From Ceratothoa steindachneri (taxonomy: Eukaryota > Arthropoda > Malacostraca > Isopoda > Cymothoidae), in contig OZ018323.1 in NCBI GenBank assembly GCA_963969495.1, positions 67,026,460 through 67,090,459 of the forward strand: a stretch of DNA of 64,000 bases. Reading direction: 5' to 3'. The notes under the pieces are model-generated. The model did no database searches and was not told the DNA's origin. It saw only the letters and a list, made by a program, of their open reading frames with translations. Position numbers and translations under genes: made by a program. Positions 24,255 to 35,336 of the stretch are shown here, piece after piece (the first letter of the stretch is position 1; every line of letters begins with the position of its first letter).

Positions 24255-24640
24255 TTATAAAAAGTACCCTGCTTTGATACTAAGTAAAAGTATTGTTATC
24301 CTGACAAATTTTTACTCAAAGTACAAGTAAAAGTATACTCAAACATAAATGTAAAAGAAATAAAGTATCTTATCAATGAAGTACTCAAGTAGTGAAAGTA
24401 AAAAGTAACACCAAACGGTAAGGTACCCATCAACTCAGACAATATTCAGTATACTGTACAGTAAACCCTATTACTTCTATACCCACTGTACTGACCATTA
24501 TACATTGAAATTTAGTTAAACTGGAGGTATACGTGCAAGTATAAGTGGAAGTACTCAATGTATTGAATACTTTCGTAAAAAGTATAACAAAGTTACTTGA
24601 GTACATATTTAAGTAATTATACTTTGTTACTTCACAACTG
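24255..24640 (-). mobile_element. hAT-like non-autonomous repeat (acttgagtac-rich)
   Basis: The reverse complement begins cagttgtgaagtaacaaagt and continues with repeated variants of acttgagtac and acttttactt, ending near gtactttttataacacc. This resembles a widespread hAT-derived MITE family starting CAGTGGTGGAAAGTAAC. No coding region is present. Ends and target duplication are not firm. Confidence 0.45.
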
Positions 24641-25144
24641 TCGATTATCATTACAGATACCCTCTCAACCATTTATACGTGCACTTTGTACCAAGAGGAG
24701 TATTTCCACCTGTACAGAGTTGGGTCTAGTTGCCATGATGCCTTGGTGAACTGCATGCTATCCTGATAATAATAGGTGATACCCACTCTACTTGTTAGTG
24801 CACCAACCTATCTCTACTTCTCTTTATTACATACACTCCTACCCCTATCCACAAATGTTCTGGCTTCCTGGCACACTTTTGTCCTCTTATGAGCCTTACT
24901 GTGAGGTCTCTACAAGTTGTGAGGGAGGAAAGCCCGCTTGCTAGGACAAGCATTAGGTACTAGATGTGCTTGACCCTCGACTCGGATCCACTTCCTCCAG
25001 TACACATAAAAGGTGGCTACCCCAGCACCATCCTTATGGTCAAAGTTCCAGGACTTTGTTGCCTAAATGGCAGCCCAGGTTAGCAAAGCTTATCTATGCT
25101 GGACCGGGACTGATTATGTGTAAATAATATTCTGTAATTTCCTA
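24641..25144. other. Unrecognised 0.5 kb between repeats
   Basis: No frame, repeat or element end was recognised. The sequence changes into LINE 5' UTR (acccaaacctgcctcacatc) near 25155. Confidence 0.4.
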
Positions 25145-28100
25145 TTTTCCCCACCCAAACCTGCCTCACATCCCCTTTCCCTATCTATCAATTTTACTCT
25201 GTGCCCAAGGTGGAGCCGCCATGCTGATGGGCAGCCAGGTCACTAGGTGGGGGAAGTGGCCTCAAATGGCAGCTGGTTTTGTTGGCCCAATATTCACCCC
25301 TTGCAGAGCGGGCTACTGCGTGGGGTTATGTGCGTTTGCGTCCCGCGACAAGTATAGGGTCACGATGTCCGATGATGAAAATCCCCCCCCCCCTCTCTCC
25401 ACTTTACCAGCGTCGGAGTCGCCCTAGGCTGGCTCCACTGAATAAAATGAAGGTCTCTCCCGCCCCTGTGCTTTCGTAGGGGACCCTCGAAAATTCTTTG
25501 ACCGGCTCCAGGTTAGCCTCTTCTCCTTTCTGACAGCCTGTATTTTTATCCTACTTCCTCACTTTCCCTACAACCTCTCCCACAACTTTCTCTGGTCGGC
25601 GTCTAATTTGACCGAGTAGACGCCGACCAGCTTCCTCTCGACCGACTCTCTCGGATCGGAGCTTAGAGGGGAGATGACAACGTTTCCTCCTCCCTGAGCT
25701 CCAGCATAGGGTGGTTGGGTTTTTAACAACCTGCTTCATCCACACCCACACTTCCCTCACATCCCCTTTCTTCCTCTATTCAAAGTATATCAATTTTACC
25801 CCGAGCCTAAGGTGGAGCCGCCATGCCGATGGGCTGCCAGGCCACCAGGTGGGAGAAGTGGCCTCAAATGGCGGCCCCATATTCACCCCTCGCAGAGCGG
25901 GTTACTGCGTCGGGTGATTAGCGTTTGCTTTGCGTATAAGTAATTGGGTCACCATGCCCGATGATGACAATATAAACAAACCCCTCCCCCTTTCCCCTTC
26001 ACCAGCGACTGAGCCTCCTTCGGGCAGCTCCCCATCCCTTTGTTTTCGCAGGGGACTCTCCAAACCAGAGAGATGGCTTACTCCTCTCCTAGGCCTACGG
26101 GTGTAGGCGACTCACCCGCATCCCCTTCTCCAGCAGCAATCCCCGACTCCGCCCCTATGCAAGGTCCCCCTAAGAGTGCACTGGTCCCCGATGCCTTACA
26201 AGGAGAGGAGGGATCTCCTACCTTTACTGGTGCTCATGTGATAGGCAAGACCTTCTCCATTTCAGAGAAGGATCTTGCCGAGGCCGGCCAATCTAGCCTA
26301 GGGGCTCCTACGGGCGGAGGAGAGAAGCGGGTTCATTCCCCGCCCTCGTCTCCTAAAAAGAAAAGGAAGCAGAAAAAGACGATATAGACTCGGGGGATCC
26401 TCTCTCTCCGTGGAAGCCATGGAGGCAGACTGATCTGCTGTTGTTTTGGTAAGCGACCAAGCCAAGATGGCACATCTGGCCCTGTTCTCTCGGGTAGGGA
26501 GTACCAGACGAAGACCAGAACTGAGCAGAGTGGAGCCTCGATTACGTCGGGGCCTACCATTTAGAGGCTACCTGGCGTTTTCGAGCCCATACCATAGGCT
26601 GAGAACCCGTCATTAATGGGGTATGCCTGAAAGTGGTTGAATCGCACCGTTTCCTTGGTCTTGTATTTGACCGACGCCTCACCTGGGAGGCTCATATTCG
26701 CAGCCTTAGAGTCTCTTGTACCTGCGCCATGGATATTCTCCGTTCCGTGACGTTCAGCGCTTGGGGCGCTGATAGGGCTACTGCCCTACTTTTTTTATCG
26801 ATCCTTTGTTCGTTCGAAGCTCGATTCCGGATGCGGGTTTTATGCATCCGCAGCGGAGCATGTATTGCCAAAGGTGGACTCGATCCAGCACACTGGCCAC
26901 CGGTGCCTTTCGCATTTCCCCCATTGAGAGCCTACTAATCGATGCCACTCGCTCTACGTCGTGCACAGTGCATTATTCGCCTGTACGGCTAGCTCGTTGT
27001 AATTCACCGCTCGGTACGGGAGATAACGAGACGTGACCGGTTCGGAGAACGGATTGTGATTTATAGCGACTCGCAAAGCGCCCTGAGTGCTCTCGAGGCA
27101 TTGGAATCTGCGCATGAACCTGGTTCGCGATATCCGTGACGCCACAGTTTGGGCGAGCCGGGCGGATATCGAGATTATCTTGTGCTGGGTTCCTGGGCAT
27201 GTAGGAATTGCGGTGATTTAAGGGGGACAAAGAGTCCGCGAGGACTGGGCGAACAGACGAGAAAACTTGCTTGGCTATTCTCACACAGACTATACATTAG
27301 GACTCGCTGGCAAAAACGATGGGAGACTGCCGAGGGGAGCTTAAAGTATGGGTCCTTTACGCCGCGACTGTTCCCATCGACCCACCCCCTAATGCCGCGA
27401 CGCCTTCAGATTGCTTTCTGTCGTCTCCGAATTGGACGCACTCACGGGTCGCTTCGTCATTTGATTGAGCGTCACCTGCACCTTATTGCGATGACTGCGT
27501 TGTCCTCCAGACTGTTCGGCACATTCTTGTTGAATGTCCCAGGCTGGGTGATCTTCTTCGCGCACGTTACCTCTCCGGGTATCGGGACGAGCTGAGTCGC
27601 TACCGTTTGCCCCTTGTACTCGGGACGAGTTCACGTAGACATTTTAGGACTCACTTTTTGGAGGAGGCTGGCCTCCTCCATTTTATTTGGCTCTCCTTAT
27701 TGTAGGCGCATGTTCCTGAGCCGGCGGGAAGTGAGCCTCTCCCCGACACCGGAGCGTGTTTCCTACTCGCTTTTTTCTTATTTTGTAGATGAACACAATT
27801 TAGAAAGATACAGGTTTATCCGTTTCGTTTTGTATACATGTGTACTTTACTTTGTATCTCTCTCTGTATTTCAGACATGGTAGGACTTCCTTTGTCATTG
27901 TTTAATTTCAATAACATCCTGGAGAGAGCAAAGAGTACTCATTTATGACAAAATAAGGCCTTACCATTTCTGAAATACAGAGAGAGATATACAAAGTAAA
28001 GTACACATGTGTACAAGACGAAACGGATAAATCTGTATCCTTCTAAATTGTGTTCCTCTATTTTGGGTTATTTTATTTTCCTTGTTTCTTTGCTTTTTGT

Positions 28101-28219
28101 CTTTTTTGTACGTTTGTTTGTTTTTGGCAATTTTTTGTCGCTTGTTAAGCTATCCAATTATTAGGCTATAGCGTGATTACGGCGACTTAGGCCCTAGTAA
28201 GCAGTCGCCAGATGGCCTC
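25145..28219 (+). mobile_element. I-clade LINE copy I-4, heavily deleted
   Basis: It starts with a partial 5' UTR unit (25145-25503) reaching into ORF1, then restarts at ctccaggttagcctcttctc (about 25504) with a second 5' UTR. ORF1 begins at ATG 25954 and is open to about 26387. At about 26592 the copy leaps from the ORF1 RRM-like region to the RT C-terminus across a ~20-25 bp filler of unknown origin, losing over 3 kb. A second deletion near 26990 joins the thumb to RNase H (IYSDSQSALSALEALES, 27060-27110). The C-terminal region follows. A 265 bp MITE interrupts the 3' UTR. The 3' end has GGCGACT...AGTCGCC and ends CAGATGGCCT near 28218. Confidence 0.82.
27791..28055. mobile_element. 265 bp MITE with ~85 bp terminal inverted repeats
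   Basis: The left arm gaacacaatttagaaagata (27791 on) and the reverse complement of the right arm (ending 28055) match for about 85 bp with a handful of differences, up to tctgtatttcaga. The centre, about 90 bp, is not repeated. It sits in the 3' UTR of LINE I-4. No clear target duplication was found and it encodes nothing. Confidence 0.8.
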
Positions 28220-28705
28220 CTTGAAAAAATTACCCTTCCACCTTGTTACGATGTCTCGTTACGACTGCCGACTGACACCACGGTGCTCTGCCATCATTGC
28301 GGAGGGTTGGGCGTGTTCGTGAGAGAGTTATTACTCCAGCTACATCTTCACGCATTTTTACATTGAACTTCATCACTTTCTTTACTTTCCCCCACGAACT
28401 TTGACGGAGATGCCCTCGTGTGGTGTTTGCCCTTTAATTAAGGAAAAAATTACCCCCTCCCCCCTCACCCACCCACCCACTCACCCACACCGCCACCTGG
28501 CGCGGTCGTGTCTGAATGAAGCAATGGTGGCAGGATATTTGGGGGGGGGGGTATTCTCGATTATCCTCGAGTAGGACTTTAAGTGCCCTCGATTAATTCG
28601 ATGGGGAGCTTTTTCTTGGAATTCATCACGTTTCGGGAGGCACCACACCTCCGGAGGGGAGGGGGGGATGCTTTTGAAATCTGCCACCTTCCCATAGAGG
28701 CATCG
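28220..28705. other. Unrecognised spacer, C/G-run rich
   Basis: No frame or repeat recognised. It contains runs of C (near 28451-28490) and G (near 28540-28551, 28655-28667). Confidence 0.4.
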
Positions 28706-28713
28706 ATCTAGAG

Positions 28714-29696
28714 CAGCGGTTCCCAAACTTTTCCAATACGTGACCCCTTTCAGTAGTACAAAACCTACCATGACCCCCCCACCTTTATAAGCCTTCTAAA
28801 GTGTATTAATTTTCAATAGCTCACATACATTTTAAAGGTTAATCAAAGCATAGAGAGAGCAATAACAACACACAAAAAATGTGTATTAATTTTTATTAAC
28901 AAGGATTGATTTAATCATGTATCTTAATGAGAAGCATTTACTTGCTTTTTTTATACAAGCAAATCAATACGCGAGTCTGTGTGGCTCAGGGCACATCGCA
29001 TGTCTGTTTCAGCATCCAATCTGTTTCTGGCCTTTGATCTGATTACCAGGAGAGTCGAGAAACCACTTTCTCAGAGGTAAGTCGATGAGAAAGGAATGAG
29101 AACCTTCGGGGCAAATTCGCTGGTTGTGGGGAAAACGGAAAGCATTTTGGCCCAGCAATTAGAACTGCTGAACTGTTGTTCCTGGAACTCCTCTTTGGCT
29201 GCGGTGTTGTTGATGAGCTCCAAGAATTCCTCTTGTATGTCACCAGGAAGATCGTCCACAGTTCATCGGAAAGGATTGCGGGCGAGTCCGAACTCTTCTT
29301 AGAGGCTTGACAAGTGTTCCTTGATCTCTTGTTGCAGCTCCTCTGCAAGTGGTTGTTCACCAACGACCTCAGTCAGACGTTGGAAGGGAGCTACATTTCC
29401 CCTATTGATTTTCCTCTCCCAAAGAGCTAGCTTACCCAGGAAAGCCTTGATGGCATCGGTGTGCATTATGATGGTAGTATCTGGGCCCCGTAGTTGCCGG
29501 TTGAGTCCATTCAAAGCTTTGAACATATCTGCCAAGTAGGCAAGACTACACTTAAATGGCTCTCGAATGTCAAAGAAGGGAGAGAGTCGGATTTTCTCCA
29601 TTACCTGAAGTTTGATGTCCTGGGACATGTCATCGATGCGCTGCTTAACTGTGTTGTTAGAGAGACCCTCCATGACCCACAGTTTGGGAACCACTG
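28714..29696 (-). mobile_element. hAT transposon, internally deleted, with 8 bp target duplication
   Basis: The ends are CAGCGGTTCCCAAACT at 28714 and its inverted partner AGTTTGGGAACCACTG at 29696. Both flanks carry the same 8 bases, ATCTAGAG (28706-28713 and 29697-29704), the hallmark of hAT insertion. The interior codes on the reverse strand for parts of a hAT transposase. At 983 bp it is far shorter than an autonomous hAT (2.5-5 kb), so it has lost much of its middle. Confidence 0.92.
28950..29680 (-). pseudogene. hAT transposase remnant (SCAND3/ZBED5-like)
   Basis: Read on the reverse strand, the frame opens with LSNNTVKQRIDDMSQDIK, the usual start of the hAT catalytic part. It then jumps directly from KIRLSPFFDI to REPFKCSLAYLADMFKALNG, skipping the DDE core: an internal deletion that keeps the frame. 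Next come NGLNRQLRGPDTTIIMHTDA and KAFLGKLALWERKINRGN up to a stop near 29299. In another frame SEFAPKVLIPFSSTYL continues as a GFSTL-like dimerisation region near 29050. The apparent frame continues beyond the inverted repeat to 29904, but that part is chance. Confidence 0.8.
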
Positions 29697-29704
29697 ATCT
29701 AGAG

Positions 29705-29997
29705 GTTCGACTGCTCTGGAGAGTTATGCTTCGTCCGTCCTTGATTATCCAAGTAGTCTCCTCTCGGGGGATCGCCCTAAGCACTTTACGCACATATTTA
29801 CTCGCCCTAATTTCACCACTTTTTTTCGAGTGAAGATTCCCTCTGTTTTTCGCCTTCCGAGATCTCTCACTATTTTTCTTTCCTACATGCTGTAGCCGAC
29901 ACATTGTGGATTGTGCGCTTCAATGCATGTAGGGGGGTTCTACAGCTATACCTCTATCGTGCACAAGATCTCTCGATAGCCTAGTGTATATTGTTTG
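29705..29997. other. Unrecognised spacer after the hAT element
   Basis: No feature seen; about 290 bp up to the start of LINE fragment I-5a. Confidence 0.4.
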
Positions 29998-31775
29998 AAG
30001 GCTCGTCTCCCGTTCTCTGCCTACGAGAGACGATGCTGGGCGCGTGCCACTTGCATTCCCTCCCGGCTCCCGCCTGGGAGCCAGGCGGGAGGATGCGCCA
30101 TTTACAACCGATATGTCTTCGTTCTCTATTTAGCTTTAAATATCTCCTTTTAGCAGGATTGCCCCCTCCCCCCGGGGTTTTTAATCTCTTGTTGTTTTAA
30201 AAAAACAACAAATGCTACACTCATTAGAATAATCTCGAAAAAGAATAGCTATCTCTTTATAATATTAATAATTAATGAGTATAATAATTATATTAGAGTA
30301 AGAACAGATCACTGATCGAAATTTGAAAGAGAGAGGAATTATAAGTCGGTATCAGAGAAATACAGTAACCTTAAATTGATACATATTTTTTTGAAATTAT
30401 AAACATAAATATGCATTTTGAATAAAATAATAAGTAGTGTTCATTTCTTGAAAAAAAAAAGCCCCGTGTAATTTAGATTTTTTAAAAAAACAAACAAACC
30501 AAAACCCAGGTTTTTTCAAATTTCACTTGACTCCCCCCCAAAAACCCCCCCTTTTTTTTTTATTTGTTAACCCTGCATTTTAGGAGGTGGCAGGGCAGCT
30601 AAACCTGGATAGGAGATGTACTTTTATTTCTCCGTACATTCTACCCTCAATCTACTTCGACGCTGGTGACTTCCGCCGCCTCGTGACACGATTGTCCAAG
30701 ATTTGTACGGGGAGCATACCCCAGTGGTCAGGCCTTTGCCGAAGTGATCGACGAGCTCGAGAAAGGTGTCCTGAATGTGAATTAGTTTACGCATTACTCC
30801 CCGAGAATCTCTTCACTTTCCTGTCTCGGTCTACCCCACTGTTCTCCGGATGCACAGCCTGATTTTGGTAGGAGGTGGTCGATGGAAGACCCTCATGGTA
30901 GTGAGCATTTTCTTGTCCGATGCCACCTGAAAAGCGACCTTGGTGGTGCTTGGAGCGAGCGCGGAGGTCCGCATTTCACGAAATGACTGATTTGCATGAC
31001 CCAGTCGAGGAGATTAGGTCGATTGATGAGGCCGTTGAGTTATGCAACTTTATCGCCGTGGGTCTAACTGCCATTCCTCTAGGAATGGCAGTCGTTCACT
31101 TCCTTGGTTGTCGGCCAAGTGTGAGACTGCCCTCAGCGAGAAGCGATAGGTCTACATGGGCTATATGCGCCACCCGAACGATTTCACCGCTGGTGAATTT
31201 CTTTTAACTCGTGCTAGGTTTCGTTATGTTTCGAAGCACGTCCGCCGCTCTTTTTGACTGGCATACGTGTCTTCACTTAACGGGAAGACTCTTTATGAGA
31301 GTTGAAAGCGAGTCACAGGGTTGCGGGACATGTTCTCGCACGATTCCCCCGTTTCCCGTACTCCATAACAGCAGGACTGCAAGCTCAAACCACTTGTTCC
31401 TGGCAGAGTCCTTCACGACCGCCTTCTTCACATTGTCTTGTCGGGATGCTGATCCGCCATCATTTAATGCACGTCGTGATATCGCTGAAGGCCGCCAACT
31501 GGACGTCACCTCGAGATGCGTAAAATCTTTCATTGACCTATTTACGCTGTGTGTGATGCATTCTGCTTTCGCTTCATGCGCAGATCACCTCTGGTCCTGA
31601 TAATGTTCAATATGCCATGCTTCTACACCAAGGTGACCGAGGCATCTTATTCGTTTCTAGATATCGACAACATCTAGGCAAAAGGTATCCTCCCTAGCTA
31701 ATAGCTACTGTGCTCGCCTTTAGCAAACCGGGGAAAGATACTCGACCCCGGTCGGCCTCAGCCAGACTCAATCCA
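29998..31775 (+). mobile_element. I-clade LINE fragment I-5a (APE to early RT), interrupted
   Basis: The fragment begins in the APE domain (gctcgtctcccgttctctgc, with RETMLGACHL), is split by a 425 bp insertion, and resumes at gaggtggcagggcagctaaa. It then runs through the APE end and the start of RT (FSKPGKD at about 31715) and stops at about 31775, where LINE I-5 begins. It is more diverged than the other copies and has many stops. It was probably cut by the arrival of I-5. Confidence 0.75.
30153..30577. mobile_element. 425 bp AT-rich non-autonomous insertion with 5 bp target duplication
   Basis: TTTTA flanks both sides (30148-30152 and 30578-30582), and removing the insert restores the LINE sequence seen in other copies (ctccttt-cagg type junction). 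The insert starts GCAGGATT and ends AACCCTGCA, a short imperfect inverted repeat. It has no coding potential. Superfamily unknown. Confidence 0.6.
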
Positions 31776-32383
31776 ACACGTAAGGGCACGGCGATTAGCT
31801 TTCCTGGCCACCGTGCTGATGAGGCTCAGCGCCCCGTCTGGCCCCGGCTTATCCTCTTCTTTCTGACACCCTGTCTTCTTACCCTAATTCCTCACTTTCC
31901 CTGCAACCTCTCCCACAACTTTCTCTGGTCTGCCTCTAATTTTACAGGGTAGACACCGACCGGCTTTTTCTTATCCAACCATCCGGGATCAGGGCTGATG
32001 GGGGGGAGACGACAATGCCCCCTCACCCCTGAGCTCCTGTTTGGGGTGGTGGGGTTTTCAGCAACCTGTCTCACCTTCCTCACATAATGTTTCTCTCTCC
32101 TTTCACGGTCTATCAATTTTACGCCCAGCCCAAGGTGGAGCCGTCATGCCGAAGGGCTACCTGGCCACTGGGCGGGTGGACTGGTCCCAAATGGCAGCAG
32201 CTGGCTTTGTCAGCCCCATATTCACCCTTTGCAGAGTGGGCTACTGCGTGGGGTGAATATGTGTAGTTCTACATTAGAAAACGAACCCTTCCCCCCTGTG
32301 CTTTCTCAGGGGCCCTCCAAATTTCTTTTACCGTAGAGGAGGCTTACTCCTCTCACCCCCTTATATGGAGGCGCCCTTGGGCG

Positions 32384-33127
32384 CAAGATGATCTTCGGAA
32401 GATTGGGGAGTGGTCTGATACGTGGCAAATGCCTTTCAACGTAAACAAATGCAAAGTGATGCATATCGGCCACCGAAATCCCCAGTCACCCTATATCCTT
32501 AAGGGCACTGCTCTTGAATCCACCGACAATGAGAAGGTCTTGGGTGTAACTATCACGAGTGACCTCAAGTTCTCGAAACAGTGTATTGAGGTGGAGAAGA
32601 AAGCCCAAAGGATGTTAGGGTATATAAAGCGACAGTTTGGATATCGGAACAAGGAGATAGTACTGTGTCTGTACAACTCCCTCGTCCGACCGCACCTGGA
32701 GTATGCCGTACAATTTTGGAGTCTTTCATTTCGAAAGGACATCGCGAGATTGGAACGCGTGCAAGCCAGGGCAACCAAACTGATTCCCTCTATCAGACAT
32801 GAAAGTTATGAAGATAGACTAAGGGAATTAGCTATGTTCTCGCTGGAGACCCGGAGACTACGTGGTCAGCAGCTTATCGAAGTATTTAAAATACTTCGAG
32901 GCTTCGACAGACTGAACTACGGGGATATTTTCCAGCTCAGCAAGGGGAGAACAAGAAATCACGGCTACAAACTTGAACTGAAGCGATACCACCGTGATCT
33001 GTGCGGGAAATTCTTCACATACAGTATCTGTGGTAGTTGGAACACACTTCCGATGGAAGTTGTCAACAGTGAATCTGTTGACCAGTTCAAGTCAAGACTA
33101 GATAAAGTCTTGCGAAATGATTGTTAA
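32384..33127 (+). pseudogene. CR1-like LINE reverse transcriptase, C-terminal part
   Basis: An uninterrupted frame of about 247 residues reads QDDLRKIGEWSDTWQMPFNV, NKCKVMHIG, NEKVLGVTITSDLKFSKQC, LYNSLVRPHLEYAVQFWSL and a C-terminal SWNTLPMEVVNSESVDQFKS, ending at TAA 33125-33127. These are the thumb and C-terminal motifs of CR1/L2-type RTs. The YxDD box would lie upstream, so this is a typical 5'-truncated insertion. The lack of stops suggests a recent arrival. The frame begins without a start codon because of the truncation. Confidence 0.85.
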
Positions 33128-33278
33128 GATCCTCGCGAGTGATCTTCGAGGTTGCCAACGGACACCTTCGAGGATTGCGCCAAAAGTACGCTCCTTGTAT
33201 GGACCGTAAGGTCTTCTAGGGTACTTATTTTCCTTGTAGCTCCGAGACGAGGCACGCGGCTCATAGTTACATAGTTAA
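32384..33278 (+). mobile_element. 5'-truncated CR1-like LINE nested in I-5 ORF1
   Basis: LINE I sequence stops at ggcgcccttgggcg and resumes at actgccgtagcggctcgata (about 33281), with about 110 bp of the host LINE missing. The insert is the RT C-terminus, a 150 bp 3' UTR and a tail of tagttacatagttaa type (33263-33278), the short tail repeat common in CR1/Rex-like LINEs. Confidence 0.78.
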
Positions 33279-33289
33279 CCACTGCCGTA

Positions 33290-35336
33290 GCGGCTCGATA
33301 GGGCTAACCCTCTTAGGGGAGCAAGGGATAAAAGGGCCCGCTGGTCCGTGCCCTCTAATCTCCTGCTCGCATGCATGAGAAGTTTACATGAGGTCAGTGT
33401 ACCTGCCCCCCTCTCTTCCCCGACGGATGCCGGTTTGCCGGCATTAGATGAAAAAAAAAGAACCTTGAAAGGATCCGTGATGTCTTGGGCGGGGGGATGG
33501 CCACATGGAGGCGCTCCCTAAGATGGACATGGCCCCTGAAGTGACCCAGCCCCAGACGCTAGGATCTTCCATGGGGTCAGAACCCGGACTCGATGCCAAG
33601 CACACAACTCGAGTCTGCCCTTGTGTAAGCTTCTCCTCAGACGGCTCAGGTCCCCGAGGCTTCACAAGAAGAGGAGATCTCCCCTCCCCCAGCTGGTGCC
33701 CCTGTGACAGCCAAGACCTTCTCCATTTTAGAGAAGGATCTTGCTGAAACTGGCCTTGTGGCTCCTTCCATCGGAGGAGAAAAGCATAAGGGCTCCTCTC
33801 CATCTGCGGGAACCACGGTAAATGGTACGGGTCCGCTGCCGTTTCGGTAGGTGACTAAACCTAGATCGGCACATCCGTCCCCAGTGCTCCCCCGGGTGGG
33901 GAGTCCTTGACAGAGACGAAAACTACAAGTGCGCAGAGTGGAGAATCGATTACCACAGGCCTCCCTCGGGCCCTTATTCAGAGATTACCTGGCGTTATCG
34001 AGCACGCTGGCTTCAAACGCTTTCTCGTTATTCGCCCTCGCTGATGGCAGCATGTTGGCAAGAGCAGCATGATCCATCAGAGGAGAGGACTACCTCGCGT
34101 GATTGGTAGAGAGTCGAAGTTGACCCGTTTCTCGGATGGGAGCCTTCTGGCGAATGAGTAGAATCACTCCGAGTCGGCCATGAGTAGTGCCCTTCGGACA
34201 CTTGATGGTACGCCGGTGAGTGTGACGCCGCATTTTACCATGAATTTCGTGAAAGGAGTGGTTTATGCGAGGGAACTCGTGGACTACTCCATAGAGGACA
34301 TCACCTAAAGCTGGCTGACCGAGGAGCGGTCAATTTCGAACTTGTGATGAGAAAACAGGGAGAGGCCTCGAGTCCCACTTCTACACTCTTCGTCACGTTC
34401 GAATGTGACAAGCTACCTGAGTCGGTGCATGCCAGTTGGTATGGCTACCGCGCGAAGGCACTCCTGCCATTGCCGCGGAGGTGATACTAATTCCACCGCT
34501 TCACTATACGAATCGCTCCTGTATAGGTGGAAAGTCGGGGTTAACCGACTTTGCTCTAAAGCCACACGTGATAAGTCCAAATAGTGTGAGGCCAAATGTG
34601 TCCTTTGAGGAGAGTTGCACCCCATTTCTTCATATCAATGTGTAACGTATCTCCTGGAGATATGGAGGCCCAGCATCGTCTCTCATTTCGAAAGACTAAG
34701 GACTTGGGCCTGGCGTGCCCGGCGCTGCCTAGGACGCCTTATGCCTCAATGTTAAAAAAAAAAACTCCCTCTTCCTGCCCCCTCCAGGTCTACGAGCACG
34801 CTCGTTTTCGCGTCTATTCCGAACCCTTCAGTGGGTACTATCCACCCCGGATGCTCCCCTGGTAAAGCTGGTGACACAAAGGGTTCACACGCAACTCCCG
34901 TCATAAACCAGAACCTCCCCCCTTCTCCCAGCGTGACTTTCCCGTAGGTCGAAACGGCCGCGCTCCTAAACCGGGTCGTTAGACTTGCTGGAGGCAACAC
35001 CCCTGAAGCTTGTCGTGAGGCCATCTTCCGGGGTTCCTAAAGCTGCACTCCGAAAGGATGGCTGGATTAGAGGAGCTTCGGCTCTTACGCCCCCACCCAA
35101 TGGTAGGCTGGGTGGCTCGAAGACGGTGGACCCTCCGAAGCCGTCCCGCCTTTTTCTGCGAAGGGAGAAAAAGACTCGCATAGCGAGCCCAACTTCACCC
35201 GATAAGTCGTCGAAAGCGAAACCGCCTTCAGCGCATTATCTCGCCAACAGCTTCCGTAATTCTGTCCCCGAGAAGCGTACGGCTATTCCCGTGAGTATTC
35301 CCTTTTAATATGGCCCCCGCATCTCCTCCGAGCTAG
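33290..35336 (+). pseudogene. LINE I-5 ORF1 remnant
   Basis: What remains after the CR1 insertion is badly decayed. The RRM-like segment is near 33975-34290 (gcgttatcgagcacgctggc, gagagtcgaagttgacccgt). The zinc-knuckle area is near 34480-34650 and has lost most of its cysteines. A Pro/Lys-rich tail runs from 34985 to the TAG at 35334-35336. Many frameshifts and stops are present. ORF1 is far more degraded than ORF2 of the same copy. Confidence 0.65.

Noticed and set aside
29697..29904. Reverse-strand frame continuing beyond the hAT end (start of a 201-residue frame)
   Set aside because: The inverted repeat and the ATCTAGAG duplication show that the element ends at 29696; the extension is chance host sequence.
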